Position numbers and translations under genes: made by a program
Source: Yamadazyma tenuis
Lineage: Eukaryota; Ascomycota; Pichiomycetes; Serinales; Debaryomycetaceae
Assembly (NCBI RefSeq): GCF_029203305.1
Contig: NC_089461.1
Location: 1,860,001 to 1,924,000 of the forward strand
Length of the DNA stretch: 64,000 nucleotides
Direction of reading: 5' to 3'
The notes under the pieces: generated by a model
The model's database searches: none
What the model was told of the DNA's origin: nothing
What the model saw: the letters and a program-made list of their open reading frames with translations, nothing else
Shown here: piece after piece, positions 47,614 through 57,438 of the stretch
Layout: every line of letters begins with the position of its first letter
Position numbering within the stretch: the first letter of the stretch is position 1

Positions 47614-50319
47614 ATGAAATCAGACTTCAAGTTCTCCAATTTGCTTGGAACCGTGTACAGACGGGGGAACCTTGTGTTTACCGAAGATGGAACCAAGCTT
47701 CTCAGCCCCGTGGGAAACCGGGTTTCCTGTTTCAACTTGATCAAAAACGAGTGTTTTACATTCAACTACGAGCATCGCAAAGATGTCACCACCATAGCCC
47801 TCAACAAACAAGGAACCCTAATGTTGAGCGTGGACGAGGACGGGAGAGCCATTCTCATCAACTTTGTGGCAAGGACGGTTTTGCATCACTTTAACTTCAA
47901 GGACAAAGTGCTTGATCTCAAGTTCAGTCCTTGTGGAAATTACTTTGCAATCGCCTGCAACAGGTTCATACAGGTGTGGAAAACCCCCGACTTCACCGAC
48001 GACCGTCAGTTCCTGCCATTTGTGCGCCACCGGGTATACTCGGGCCACTACAGTGACGTGACGTCGATTTCGTGGTCCAAAGACTCGAGATTCTTCTTGT
48101 CGACCTCTAAAGATATGACCTCCAAGGTCTACTCATTGCACTCAGATGAAAGCAGTGTGGCCATGACATTGGCCGGGCACAGAGACTACGTGGTGAATGC
48201 CTTCTTCAACGACACGCAAGAAATCATCTATACGTTGAGCAAAGACGGTGCTTTATTCCGTTGGGAGTATACTGAACGACCCGGTGAAGAAAGCGACAGC
48301 GACGATGAAGAAACTGATACAGAAAAACCCCAGAAGCACTTGAGCTGGAGAATCACCGCCAAAAACTTCTTCTACGCCGACAGCCACGTCAAGTGTGCCA
48401 CGTTCCACCCCCAACTGAATCTTTTGGTGGTTGGTTTCAATAACGGGGAATTCAGACTATATGAGCTTCCAGAGTTCGTATTGGTGCAACAGTTGCTGAT
48501 GGGCCAAAACCCTATCAACACCGTCAGCATCAACCGCACTGGCGAGTGGCTAGCCTTTGGGTCGTCCAAGCTCGGCCAGTTGCTTGTATACGAATGGCAG
48601 TCCGAATCGTATATTTTGAGACAGCAGGGCCACTTCGATTCTATCAACTGCATCTGCTATTCGCCCGACGGTGGACGAATAATCACCGGCTCTGATGACG
48701 GGAAAATCAAGGTCTGGGACAACCGATCTGGTTTCTGCCTCATGACATTCACAGAACACACCTCCAGTATCACCGGCCTTCAGTTTTCTAAAAAGGGACA
48801 GGTCTTGTTTTCGTCGTCGTTGGACGGAACCGTACGGGCCTTCGACTTGCTCAGGTACAGAAACTTCCGGACATTCACCGCCACCGAAAGAATCCAGTTC
48901 AACTGTTTGGCAGCGGATCCTAGTGGAGAGGTGGTGGTGGCCGGGTCTCAGGACTCGTTTGACATTTTTGTGTGGTCGGTGCAGACGGGGCAGTTGTTGG
49001 ACCGACTCTCCGGACATGAAGGGCCTATTTCAGGGCTTTCTTTCGGGGTGGAATCCTCGGTGTTGGCATCTGCTTCCTGGGACAAGACCATTCGAATCTG
49101 GAGCATTTTCAGCCGGTCTCAACTGGTGGAGCCCATTGAAGTCCAGTCAGACGTGTTGAGTATAGCCATGAGACCCGACTCCAAGGAAGTCAGTATCAGC
49201 ACGTTGGACGGGCACATTGTGACGTTTGACGTGGAAGACGCCAAACAAGTGCATCTACTCGACGGGAAAAGAGATATTATTGGAGGTAGGTACAAGGAGG
49301 ACCGGTTCGAGGCGAAAAACTCTGCCCGGGCCAAGAACTTCACCACCATCGACTACTCGTTTGATGGAAACTTCATCATTGCTGGGGGAAACAACAACTC
49401 AATTTGTCTCTACGACGTGAAAAACGAGGTGCTTCTCAAGAAGTTCAAAGTATCAGAAAACATGAAATTGGACGGGACGTTGCAGAAGCTCAACTCCAAG
49501 AACATGGCTGATGGTGGGGCCCTTGACTTGGTGGACCGGGCTGGGGAAAACAGTGATTTGGAGGACAGAGTGGACAATTCGTTACCGGGATCCCGCAAAG
49601 GAGACCCTAGTTTAAGAAGCACTCGGCCAGCCATCCGAGTGGCTTCCATTCGCTTCAGTCCTACCATCTCTTCCTTTGCAGCCGGCTCTACCGAAGGACT
49701 AATGGTGTACTCGGTGGACAACGAAATGGTGTTTGACCCATTTGAGTTGGACATCGACATCACGCCGCAGACGATTATTGAAACCTTGGAAGAAAAGGAT
49801 TATTTAAAGGCATTGATCATGAGTTTCCGGATGAACGAAGTCAAGTTGATCCGGCTTGTCTACGACTCGATCCCCGTCAAGGATATCAAGGTTGTGGCCA
49901 AAGATATTCCTGTGGTATATTTGGAGCGACTTTTGAGGTTTATCGGTGAGAGATCCATCGATTCAATTCACTTGGAATTGCACTTGATTTGGATCAACAG
50001 CTTGTTGTTGAGTCATGGTCAGTACATAGGTGTGCACCGGTACGAGTTCACCCATGCGATGAAGTTGTTGAGTCGGTTTTTGAACAAGTATGCAAAAAGT
50101 ATTGTCAAGATCTCCAAAAACAGCGATGCGTTGACGGGATTTTTGACGGCAGCCGTGAAATCAAAGGACCAGGCAGAGGAGTTTGAGGGGTTTGAAGAGA
50201 GTGAACATGAGGACATGGATGAAGATAGTGATGAGAGTGAGGGCGAGTGGCTTGGACCCACTGCCGATTCCAAGGGATTTGCAGATGTTTTCGAAGATGC
50301 CGTCGACATGGACGAGTAA
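47614..50319 (+). CDS. PWP2: U3 snoRNP / UtpB subunit Pwp2
   Basis: 901-residue protein of the 90S pre-ribosome, needed for 18S rRNA processing in the nucleolus. Two WD40 beta-propellers cover about residues 10-700 (for example GSDDGKIKVWDNRSGFCL, SGHEGPISGLSF, LASASWDKTIRIWS), followed by a Utp12 helical domain (about 740-850) and an acidic C terminus. The frame starts at an ATG at 47560, but the family N terminus is MKSDFKFSNLLGTVYR, beginning at 47614, so that is chosen. CTG at codon 295 (48496-48498) sits in QQL-CTG-MGQNP, where S. cerevisiae has Ser; codon 134 (CTG) is Ala there. Confidence 0.96.
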   Translation: MKSDFKFSNLLGTVYRRGNLVFTEDGTKLLSPVGNRVSCFNLIKNECFTFNYEHRKDVTTIALNKQGTLMLSVDEDGRAILINFVARTVLHHFNFKDKVLDLKFSPCGNYFAIACNRFIQVWKTPDFTDDRQFLPFVRHRVYSGHYSDVTSISWSKDSRFFLSTSKDMTSKVYSLHSDESSVAMTLAGHRDYVVNAFFNDTQEIIYTLSKDGALFRWEYTERPGEESDSDDEETDTEKPQKHLSWRITAKNFFYADSHVKCATFHPQLNLLVVGFNNGEFRLYELPEFVLVQQLLMGQNPINTVSINRTGEWLAFGSSKLGQLLVYEWQSESYILRQQGHFDSINCICYSPDGGRIITGSDDGKIKVWDNRSGFCLMTFTEHTSSITGLQFSKKGQVLFSSSLDGTVRAFDLLRYRNFRTFTATERIQFNCLAADPSGEVVVAGSQDSFDIFVWSVQTGQLLDRLSGHEGPISGLSFGVESSVLASASWDKTIRIWSIFSRSQLVEPIEVQSDVLSIAMRPDSKEVSISTLDGHIVTFDVEDAKQVHLLDGKRDIIGGRYKEDRFEAKNSARAKNFTTIDYSFDGNFIIAGGNNNSICLYDVKNEVLLKKFKVSENMKLDGTLQKLNSKNMADGGALDLVDRAGENSDLEDRVDNSLPGSRKGDPSLRSTRPAIRVASIRFSPTISSFAAGSTEGLMVYSVDNEMVFDPFELDIDITPQTIIETLEEKDYLKALIMSFRMNEVKLIRLVYDSIPVKDIKVVAKDIPVVYLERLLRFIGERSIDSIHLELHLIWINSLLLSHGQYIGVHRYEFTHAMKLLSRFLNKYAKSIVKISKNSDALTGFLTAAVKSKDQAEEFEGFEESEHEDMDEDSDESEGEWLGPTADSKGFADVFEDAVDMDE

Positions 50320-50993
50320 TAGGGGTAGAATATACGCAGATAGAAGTAAAAACAGTAATCGAACAGATTAAAGTAGAAAGATCTCAGCTCGTAAAAGATA
50401 CAACTTCTCGAAAATAAACTCAGCCAGCACAATGAAATTGCAAAATTGGCGAAAAATATTAGACGCACAAACCGGAAAAATCCAACAAACTCTAAACCAC
50501 AAACCAAAGTCCACAAACCCAAAAACCAACTCCAACTTCAAACTCGTGTCATGCACCGACTGCCGTATCCACCACCAACACCCACTGCCCAGCAATCATC
50601 AATCCTTCCGCGGCGTATTCAGGCCCCCCCCCGCCGATCTGGGGTTCCCCCACCTCCACCGATATTTGGTGCGAGTGATCGAAAATGGCGTGGGGCGCCC
50701 CGAAAATGTGCGTGGTGTGTTGCTGGCTCATACGAACATGACTTGTCCAAACCTACCATCCACCTCTGAAGCTCGACCTTAAAAACATCCAAGTAGTCCA
50801 CCTTCCTGCTGGCTGTCATACCTGGTCTTCACCATCATCCCCCTCTTCTCTCCCTCTCTCATTCCTTATTTTTTTTTCCGGCACACAAACCCGATATCTC
50901 TTACCCCAAGTTTCGTTCTAGGGGATTAATTCTCAAAAAATATCAGTCGCTCAACTTTTACTCTTTTACCACATTACTTAAAAAGCATTTCCA
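50320..50993. other. Intergenic region upstream of glycogen synthase
   Basis: About 670 bp. A-rich to 50530, then C/A- and C/T-rich with a poly-T/C tract near 50860-50880. CCCCT (50840-50844) and AGGGG (50920-50924) match the stress-response element core, as known for yeast GSY genes, but such 5-mers are common. The ORFs here are low-complexity. Confidence 0.55.
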
Positions 50994-53102
50994 ATGGGCA
51001 GAGACATCCAGAACCACTTGCTATTCGAGGTGGCCACGGAGGTCGCCCACAAGGTGGGAGGAATCTATTCGGTGTTAAAATCCAAAGCTCCCATCACCGT
51101 TGCTGAGTACAGAGAGAGATACACCCTTATAGGTCCTTTAAACCATGACTCGGCCCAGGTCGAAGTTGAAGAATTGCCAGTCAAGGACCCCCACGTTTTG
51201 AAGACCTTGAACTCCATGAGTGATCGTGGGGTTCGCTGGCTCTATGGGAGATGGTTGATTGAAGGGGCTCCTAGGGTGTTACTTTTTGACATCCAGTCAG
51301 CTCTGCAACACTTGAACGAGTGGAAGTCGGACTTGTGGAACAACGCCGGCATCCCCACGCCCGACCATGACCAGGAGACCAACGAAGCCATTTTGTTGGG
51401 GTACCTCGTGGCGTGGTTTTTGGGAGAGTTGGTATTCCATGACCGGGAAAGGGCTGTTATCTGTCACTGTCATGAATGGTTGGCCGGGGTGGCGTTGCCG
51501 TTGTGTCGTAACCGTCGCCTTGATGTCACCACCATTTTCACTACCCATGCAACCTTGTTGGGTCGGTACTTGTGTGCTGGGTCGATTGACTTTTACAACA
51601 ATTTGGCCAACTTTGACGTGGATGCTGAAGCCGGGAAAAGAGGTATCTACCACCGGTATTGTATCGAACGACTGGCAGCCCACACTGCCGATGTGTTCAC
51701 CACCGTGTCTCACATCACTGCATTTGAATCCGAGCACTTGTTGAAGAGAAAACCCGATGGGGTGTTGCCCAATGGGTTGAACGTGGTGAAATTCCAGGCA
51801 GTTCATGAGTTCCAGAACTTGCATGCCATGAAGAAGGCCAAGATCAACGAGTTTGTCAAGGGCCATTTTTACGGCAACTACGACTTTGACTTAGACAACA
51901 CTCTCTATTTCTTCATTGCCGGTCGGTACGAGTTTAGAAACAAAGGATGTGATTTTTTCATCGAGAGTTTGGCTCGGTTGAATCACCGTTTGAAGGAGAT
52001 TGGCTCAAAGATCACGGTGGTGGCCTTCATCATTATGCCAGGGAGAACCCAGTCTTATACGGTTGAAACCTTGAAGGGACAGGCCGTCATCAAGCAGTTG
52101 GAAAGCACCATTGAAGAAGTGCAAAAGAAGGTGGGTGAACGACTCTTTGAACACTGTGCCCGGTTTCCCAACAAGCTCAATGGATCCAATACGGCTGGAA
52201 ATGAGGTTCCATCTATTGATGAGTTGATTAAGCCGGCTGATAGAGTGTTGTTGAAGAGAAGAATCTTTGCTTTGAAAAGAGAGGGATTGCCACCGATTGT
52301 CACTCACAACATGGCCGATGATGCCACCGACCCAGTGTTGAACCAAATTAGAAGGGTACAATTGTTTAATAAACCCGAAGATAGAGTCAAGATTATTTTC
52401 CATCCCGAGTTCTTGAACGCTAATAACCCGATTTTATCATTGGATTATGATGAATTCGTTAGAGGTTGTCATTTGGGTGTATTCCCCTCCTACTACGAGC
52501 CTTGGGGTTATACCCCGGCTGAGTGCACGGTCATGGGGGTGCCTTCCATCACCACCAACTTGTCAGGGTTTGGGTGTTACATGGAGGATTTGATTGAAAA
52601 CACAAGTGATTATGGAATTTATATTGTCGACAGAAGAATGAAGTCTGTTGATGAGTCCATTAACCAGTTGACTGATCAGATGTTCGACTTTACTCAAAAA
52701 ACCAGAAGACAGAGAATCAACCAAAGAAACAGAACCGAGAGATTGAGTGATTTATTGGACTGGAAGAGAATGGGTCTCGAGTATATCAAGGCCAGGCAAT
52801 TATCATTGAAGAGGGCTTATCCTGATAAGTTCAAGAACGGTGCCAATCCTTTCCAGCAAAATAACTCTAACTTGAAATTGACTAGACCTTTATCGGTTCC
52901 GGGATCTCCAAGAGGAAAGTTGGGTATCATGACTCCAGGAGATTTGGGTTCCTTGCAAGAAGCTCAACAAGGATTAGCCACCGAAGACTACATCGGGTTC
53001 AAGTTAGGTGAAAATGATGATACTGAAGGAGATGCCGAATCTGGTTATCATTTGACCTTAAGAGGAACTTCTGCTCCTCCTCCAGATGAGGATGAGCAAT
53101 AG
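50994..53102 (+). CDS. GSY1: Glycogen synthase
   Basis: 702-residue GT3 enzyme adding glucose from UDP-glucose to glycogen in the cytosol. N-terminal [21 protein letters not shown] holds the UDP-glucose site; later [12 protein letters not shown] and [19 protein letters not shown] are conserved. The Arg cluster [13 protein letters not shown] (about residues 568-580) is the glucose-6-phosphate sensor. Regulatory phosphosites known from Gsy2 are present as S634, S638 ([10 protein letters not shown]) and T647 ([11 protein letters not shown]), and the tail is acidic. One gene is seen here, so GSY1 versus GSY2 is a naming choice. Codon 227 (CTG, 51672-51674) in YCIER-CTG-AAH is Ala in S. cerevisiae, fitting CTG read as Ser. 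Confidence 0.95.
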   Translation: MGRDIQNHLLFEVATEVAHKVGGIYSVLKSKAPITVAEYRERYTLIGPLNHDSAQVEVEELPVKDPHVLKTLNSMSDRGVRWLYGRWLIEGAPRVLLFDIQSALQHLNEWKSDLWNNAGIPTPDHDQETNEAILLGYLVAWFLGELVFHDRERAVICHCHEWLAGVALPLCRNRRLDVTTIFTTHATLLGRYLCAGSIDFYNNLANFDVDAEAGKRGIYHRYCIERLAAHTADVFTTVSHITAFESEHLLKRKPDGVLPNGLNVVKFQAVHEFQNLHAMKKAKINEFVKGHFYGNYDFDLDNTLYFFIAGRYEFRNKGCDFFIESLARLNHRLKEIGSKITVVAFIIMPGRTQSYTVETLKGQAVIKQLESTIEEVQKKVGERLFEHCARFPNKLNGSNTAGNEVPSIDELIKPADRVLLKRRIFALKREGLPPIVTHNMADDATDPVLNQIRRVQLFNKPEDRVKIIFHPEFLNANNPILSLDYDEFVRGCHLGVFPSYYEPWGYTPAECTVMGVPSITTNLSGFGCYMEDLIENTSDYGIYIVDRRMKSVDESINQLTDQMFDFTQKTRRQRINQRNRTERLSDLLDWKRMGLEYIKARQLSLKRAYPDKFKNGANPFQQNNSNLKLTRPLSVPGSPRGKLGIMTPGDLGSLQEAQQGLATEDYIGFKLGENDDTEGDAESGYHLTLRGTSAPPPDEDEQ

Positions 53103-53337
53103 AAAAAATAGTGGACAAATCAGTTTAAACAGGACTCGTAATAAGATCCTGCTTGTGTTAGTTGTGTTGCAATCATGTGCATTGTTAAAGTTATTTCATT
53201 CCATTTCCATCCGTTTGTTATTAGTTATATATAAATATGACATTTAAAGTGTAAGTTTGTTCGCTTTCCCCAAGTTGACAAAGTATTTTTGTTCGCGCAA
53301 TGAACATTTTCATTTTTACTCTTCAACGACTTAAAGG

Positions 53338-53902
53338 ATGGTATGTCTTACTTATAACCCACCAAGGCCAAGTTAAATCAGACTTTGCTGTTGGTTTTTG
53401 TATTCTTTATACTAATATATCTCTAGTTACCATTATATTTGTTGAATTCCGCCAAAAGCCAGCCGATATTGGTTGAATTGAAGAATGGGGAGACCTTGAA
53501 TGGGTTATTAACCAACTGTGATTCCTGGATGAATTTAACCCTTTCCGAAGTGATTCAAACATCTCCCAACGCTGAGGTATTCACAAAGATACCGGAGATC
53601 TATATCAGAGGTAGTCATATCAAATACTTAAGATTGCCTGAACAAGTATGTATACGGTTTCTCACCGCTATGAAATTTGCACATATACTAACTATTTCTA
53701 GACTATGGACTATGCCAAGGAGCAAAATATGATCAACATGGAACAAAGAAACAAGAACCAAAACAGAAGAGGCGGAAGACCCAACAACAACTCCGGAAAT
53801 TTCAACAGAAGACGTAACGATAATAACAGAGGAGGTAACTATAATAACCGTCGTGGAAACAGCAGCAATTACCACCAGTCCCATGGTGCTGGAGACAGTT
53901 AG
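53338..53902 (+). CDS. LSM4: U6 snRNA-associated Sm-like protein Lsm4, two introns
   Basis: Spliced product of 140 residues from exons 53338-53340, 53427-53645 and 53702-53902. The first coding exon is only the ATG; joining it to TTACCATTATAT gives [23 protein letters not shown], the family N terminus. Sm1 ([23 protein letters not shown]) and Sm2 ([13 protein letters not shown]) motifs are intact. The tail is Asn/Arg/Gly-rich ([16 protein letters not shown]), like the aggregation-prone tail of yeast Lsm4 that promotes P-body assembly. It forms the Lsm1-7 (mRNA decay) and Lsm2-8 (U6) rings. The ORF seen without splicing (53439-53732) lacks both ends. Confidence 0.95.
53341..53426 (+). other. 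LSM4 intron 1 (86 nt), directly after the ATG
   Basis: GTATGT donor immediately after the start codon, TACTAAT branch-like site at about 53409-53415, CTCTAG acceptor; phase 0. Confidence 0.9.
53646..53701 (+). other. LSM4 intron 2 (56 nt)
   Basis: GTATGT donor, TACTAAC at 53686-53692, TTCTAG acceptor; phase 0, joining RLPEQ to TMDYAKEQ. Confidence 0.93.
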
Positions 53903-54085
53903 AGATGCTCGAAGGAATCTTGCGGCTTAACGAGTTACATAGATTTGTATATTAATAAAACCTTTTTTTGTAGCTGGCAGTTCTATTTGTGGCCATACCC
54001 TCACCGATTTTCTTATGCCCATACCATCACCATTTTAAGTCAGATTTTGCTACTCATACTTGCTACTGTATTTGCCGCCTGGTTC

Positions 54086-54664
54086 ATGCAACATCCACGC
54101 TCATTGGCTTCAACTCCAACTTCTTCAGATTCCAACCCATTTTGGGCTCAATATGAAACCATTAATCGTGGTACTTTCAAAGGGTACAAAGATATAAGAC
54201 GTCTGAGATGCTTCAACATGGGCTGCCGTACCAGCTTCAATGCCCCTTGTCAGCACTGTCGCGTGTTACCATACTTCCCATCTCCATTGCGGCAGGTCCA
54301 ATATCCGCCCAAGTTTGACGACATCCCAGGTGTTCTTCGTTCAGACTCAGACTCCAGCTCCAACTACGATTCGGATTCTTCATCTGAGTACGAGGACAGC
54401 GTGATCCTCCGGTCGGGGAGGGAACAAGCCGGACTCCGGCTTGGTGCTGTCAATGCTAAGATCGACAGTTTATTCCATCATGGCAGCCATGATTTCAAGG
54501 GCATCGAAAACCAGCAATTTTGTTTGCAGCCATATCTTCACCTTTCACCACCTCAGCCATCTGACAAAGGTGATAAGGAACCCACAAAGTACATACGGTT
54601 CCCACAACTCACCCAGCGTACCTTGGAAAGAATCAGCAACAAGTTGAGATTCAGACGGGCTTAG
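54086..54664 (+). CDS. Protein of unknown function with a Cys cluster
   Basis: 192 residues from the first ATG (54086). A Cys group CFNMGC...PCQHC (C-x4-C-x6-C-x2-C, about residues 41-55) could bind zinc. A Ser/Asp-rich acidic stretch follows (SDSDSSSNYDSDSSSEYEDS), and the C terminus is basic. The frame is open much further upstream, back to the LSM4 stop at 53900-53902, and that part would encode a hydrophobic segment (ITILSQILLLILATVFAAWF). A longer product would need a non-AUG start or a missed exon. No family recognised. Its stop overlaps the stop of the convergent NT-C2 gene by 3 nt. Confidence 0.5.
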   Translation: MQHPRSLASTPTSSDSNPFWAQYETINRGTFKGYKDIRRLRCFNMGCRTSFNAPCQHCRVLPYFPSPLRQVQYPPKFDDIPGVLRSDSDSSSNYDSDSSSEYEDSVILRSGREQAGLRLGAVNAKIDSLFHHGSHDFKGIENQQFCLQPYLHLSPPQPSDKGDKEPTKYIRFPQLTQRTLERISNKLRFRRA

Positions 54665-55932
54665 TTTACACCTTTGACGCTCCAACTTCTCAAATCTTCT
54701 CTATAGTTGGTCTCATTAATTAACCCATGAATGCACCTTACCTCTTCATCCTCGTCGTTGTCATCCGCCAAGTCATCTTTCAATTTCTGCCGCCATTCGT
54801 CAGCAGAATTGTTGAATATGCTATTGATGCATACTTCCGGCGAAAAGTCCAAAAGAAGATGAAGTTTTGGGTCCCACGTAGACTCCAAAATCTTCTTGTA
54901 CAAGTCATTGACAATGGGATCAATGAGCACAGGAGGGTCTTGGTCACCCTTCGTTTCCAACGACTTTTCCGGAGGATTGCGACTCTTCTTGGTGCCAGAC
55001 CGTTGAATACGCCTATCATCAGACATCGGAGACTGTTCCCGCTTGATAGAAGTATCGGTCTTCTTGTTCTCAGATCCAATGACGTCGTTCAAACCGCCAA
55101 ATATGTTTCTCCGTTCGAACTGCGGGACATTATACTGGTTGTGGGAGGATGACTGAGCAGTTGAAGAGGACTTTGAGGTGGTGTCATGGTGAGTGACAGA
55201 CTTAGAAACAGTTCCCGAATCGTTGATTTGAAGCAGCGTATGAAAGTCGAAGCTGGCCGGCAACTCCGATAGGTGGACGGTCAAACTCAAGATGGAGTTG
55301 ACTTTCGAGTCTTTAAGCAAATACTTGGAAGTAACAGGTTCATTGAAATTCAAATATTCAGCTAAATTGATTTCTAGTTTTCCCAACTCGAGCCTGTTAC
55401 TGGTGTGGTGATGGCCGAATTCCTTGTGCTTTTCTCCCACGTAGAATATCTTCATGAGAAGATACTTGTCTGCAATCAAGTTTTCCCGGCGCTTAATGCC
55501 AAACCGCAAGTTACATGACACCTTATAGTTGAACCCACATTTGAAGTTATGTATTGGTTTCGAGGATGTGGTGACGTAAATGTTACCATTAGATGTGTGT
55601 GTCCTGTTGTCTTCACTGTTAGGCGAGGAGAAGGCTGGAGTTGATGATCCCAGAGACGGTTCGCTATTATCGTTATCAGTAAGCGACTTGTGAATGTTAT
55701 TTCGGATGGAAAGGGCTCGGAGCGATGGAAGTGATTTCTTCTTGCTGTCACGGATATTGAGCTCTATGTAGCACTCTCCACTGACCTGAGGGATATTTGA
55801 TAGTTCATTGATATTAAGATCGAGTTTAAACTTAGGTTTCTTTGTTCCTAAACTCATAGCTAGCTGGCTTGCTTTTGTTCGACTAACTGACTTTATGGAG
55901 CGAGGGAGCGCGCGTCCTGTATATGCGCTCAT
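54661..55932 (-). CDS. NT-C2 domain protein (YBL086C-like)
   Basis: 423 residues. An N-terminal C2-type domain of the EEIG1/EHBP1 (NT-C2) family is visible from KPKFKLDLNINELSNIPQ through SGECYIELNIRD and KCGFNYKVSCNLRFG to EINLAEYLNF and TSKYLLKDSKVNSILSLTVHL (about residues 30-240). The rest is Ser/Lys-rich linker, then a conserved-looking C-terminal patch (IVNDLYKKILESTWDPKLHLLL) and an acidic run. The S. cerevisiae counterpart is the uncharacterised YBL086C (466 residues); the domain is thought to bind membranes or small GTPases. The frame reaches 55953 via TTG; ATGs are at 55932 and 55857. I list the first, but the second (MSLGTKKPKFKL) would also keep the whole domain. Confidence 0.8.
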   Translation of the reverse strand: MSAYTGRALPRSIKSVSRTKASQLAMSLGTKKPKFKLDLNINELSNIPQVSGECYIELNIRDSKKKSLPSLRALSIRNNIHKSLTDNDNSEPSLGSSTPAFSSPNSEDNRTHTSNGNIYVTTSSKPIHNFKCGFNYKVSCNLRFGIKRRENLIADKYLLMKIFYVGEKHKEFGHHHTSNRLELGKLEINLAEYLNFNEPVTSKYLLKDSKVNSILSLTVHLSELPASFDFHTLLQINDSGTVSKSVTHHDTTSKSSSTAQSSSHNQYNVPQFERRNIFGGLNDVIGSENKKTDTSIKREQSPMSDDRRIQRSGTKKSRNPPEKSLETKGDQDPPVLIDPIVNDLYKKILESTWDPKLHLLLDFSPEVCINSIFNNSADEWRQKLKDDLADDNDEDEEVRCIHGLINETNYREDLRSWSVKGVN

Positions 55933-56169
55933 CGGTTGACGAGCTGTCCACAATCCTCAAGGATAACTTTAAACGTCAACAACCCCAGAATTGACTTTGG
56001 CGTGAACCGTTGAATGGCGTGGCTACTCACCATATAATTACATATATACCATCTCACATTCCTTCCTAAAAGTCAATTATCACTTTTTGAACCCCCGGAA
56101 AAAGCATTTTTCTGTTTATATACAAACAACATACCTGGCACTTTTGAACAAAAACACATTTTTGTGCAT

Positions 56170-57438
56170 ATGCCTGCGATGCCCGACACCCTAGATCCTC
56201 CAGTCCAGCGATTTCAGTCACTAGCACTATCCATACCTATGGATCCCTCGCAATTTGATTATATTGTCCAGTTTCTTCGAAACCTACTCAATGTTGACGA
56301 CCCTACAACCATCACACTCCCCGATTTATCTGTGCATTTCGAAGCTGATGCCTCCAAAGAGATTCTTCCCGATGTCACCTTCCCCAACGATATTTGGTTT
56401 AGAGACAATATCTCCATACGGGACTGCAAAATTAAGGTGACGATGCTCCACGAAATCAACATCATGCTCACGAGTGAAATCAACAAATTGGACCAGCCGT
56501 TGGAGGACATGTTGTTGATGTACTACCAGAAGCTCTTGGCCGCGTACAAGTTCTATGAGTTACCAGCCCAGCAGTCGTACGGATCTGATGTGACAAACAA
56601 CTTCTCTGTTCGCGAAGAGCTCGAAGACGAGATAGAAGACCTTGCCCCCGATGAAGGCAAGCTGCTCAACCGCACCGTATCCAATCAGTCTTCCACAACA
56701 TCATTAAAGACCCATCACTCGTTTTTTTCCCATTCCAGTGCCAATATTAATACAACCAACTTCTCAGGTCTCGGTAATGGGAAGCACACTCTGACATCTT
56801 CAAGTGGACCGTACTTGGGCCGCAGACGGTTTCTGTCGATAGTCTCCAACAATAATAGCAATGCCAACAGTAACGGATCAAGCCCACATAAAGAACGTGA
56901 ACACGAAGAGATTGTGGAAGAGGAAAGTAAAAGACAGCAGGCATTGAACTCACTTCTTTCCAAGTCGTATATCTACAATAAGATCAAAAAACACCGTGAG
57001 CTGACGAGTTCGATGAACTCCAACATTCTGCTTCCAAGCGTGCCTTATAGCGGCCGTAACAGTGTCAGCACAACTGCTACCATGAATTCTGCCAAGAGTA
57101 AAAGGTCGTCTTCCAACTTTACTCTGCTCGATAACAACGAGTTGAAGCATCCCTCATTCCCGGTGTTGCCGTCTTTTGCCAGCTACACGCTGAGTCAACG
57201 GCTCGAGTTCCAAAGACTGAAGCAAGAGTATTATCTCCAAATACAACGGCTTCTTGAGCTGGTCCAGGCAATCATACACCAACTCCAGTTGAACCATAAG
57301 GATGCCAAAGCGTTCAAGTTGATGGACTTTATCAAGCGGTATGTGTTCAGGTTTGTGGTGATCGATGCGTCGGAGTTGGTATTGACCTATGGTGAGATAG
57401 AGGCGTACCGTTTGTATAGTAGATTGAATCAGGGTTGA
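56170..57438 (+). CDS. Protein of unknown function, conserved-looking ends
   Basis: 422 residues from ATG 56170 (the frame begins at a GTG, 56164; a second ATG is at 56179). The first ~140 residues look folded and mostly helical (FDYIVQFLRNLLNV; MLHEINIMLTSEINKLDQPLEDMLLMYYQKLLAAYKFYEL). A disordered Ser/Asn-rich middle follows (about 150-330), then a helical C terminus (LSQRLEFQRLKQEYYLQIQ; FIKRYVFRFVVIDASELVLTYGEIEAYRLY). This two-ended layout suggests a scaffold, but I do not recognise the family. No signal peptide, membrane segment or catalytic motif is visible. Confidence 0.75.
   Translation: MPAMPDTLDPPVQRFQSLALSIPMDPSQFDYIVQFLRNLLNVDDPTTITLPDLSVHFEADASKEILPDVTFPNDIWFRDNISIRDCKIKVTMLHEINIMLTSEINKLDQPLEDMLLMYYQKLLAAYKFYELPAQQSYGSDVTNNFSVREELEDEIEDLAPDEGKLLNRTVSNQSSTTSLKTHHSFFSHSSANINTTNFSGLGNGKHTLTSSSGPYLGRRRFLSIVSNNNSNANSNGSSPHKEREHEEIVEEESKRQQALNSLLSKSYIYNKIKKHRELTSSMNSNILLPSVPYSGRNSVSTTATMNSAKSKRSSSNFTLLDNNELKHPSFPVLPSFASYTLSQRLEFQRLKQEYYLQIQRLLELVQAIIHQLQLNHKDAKAFKLMDFIKRYVFRFVVIDASELVLTYGEIEAYRLYSRLNQG

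Noticed and set aside
50432..50782. 116-codon ORF in the glycogen synthase promoter
   Set aside because: Low-complexity Asn/Pro/His-rich product, overlapping ORFs in other frames, no family; typical of C/A-rich promoter DNA.
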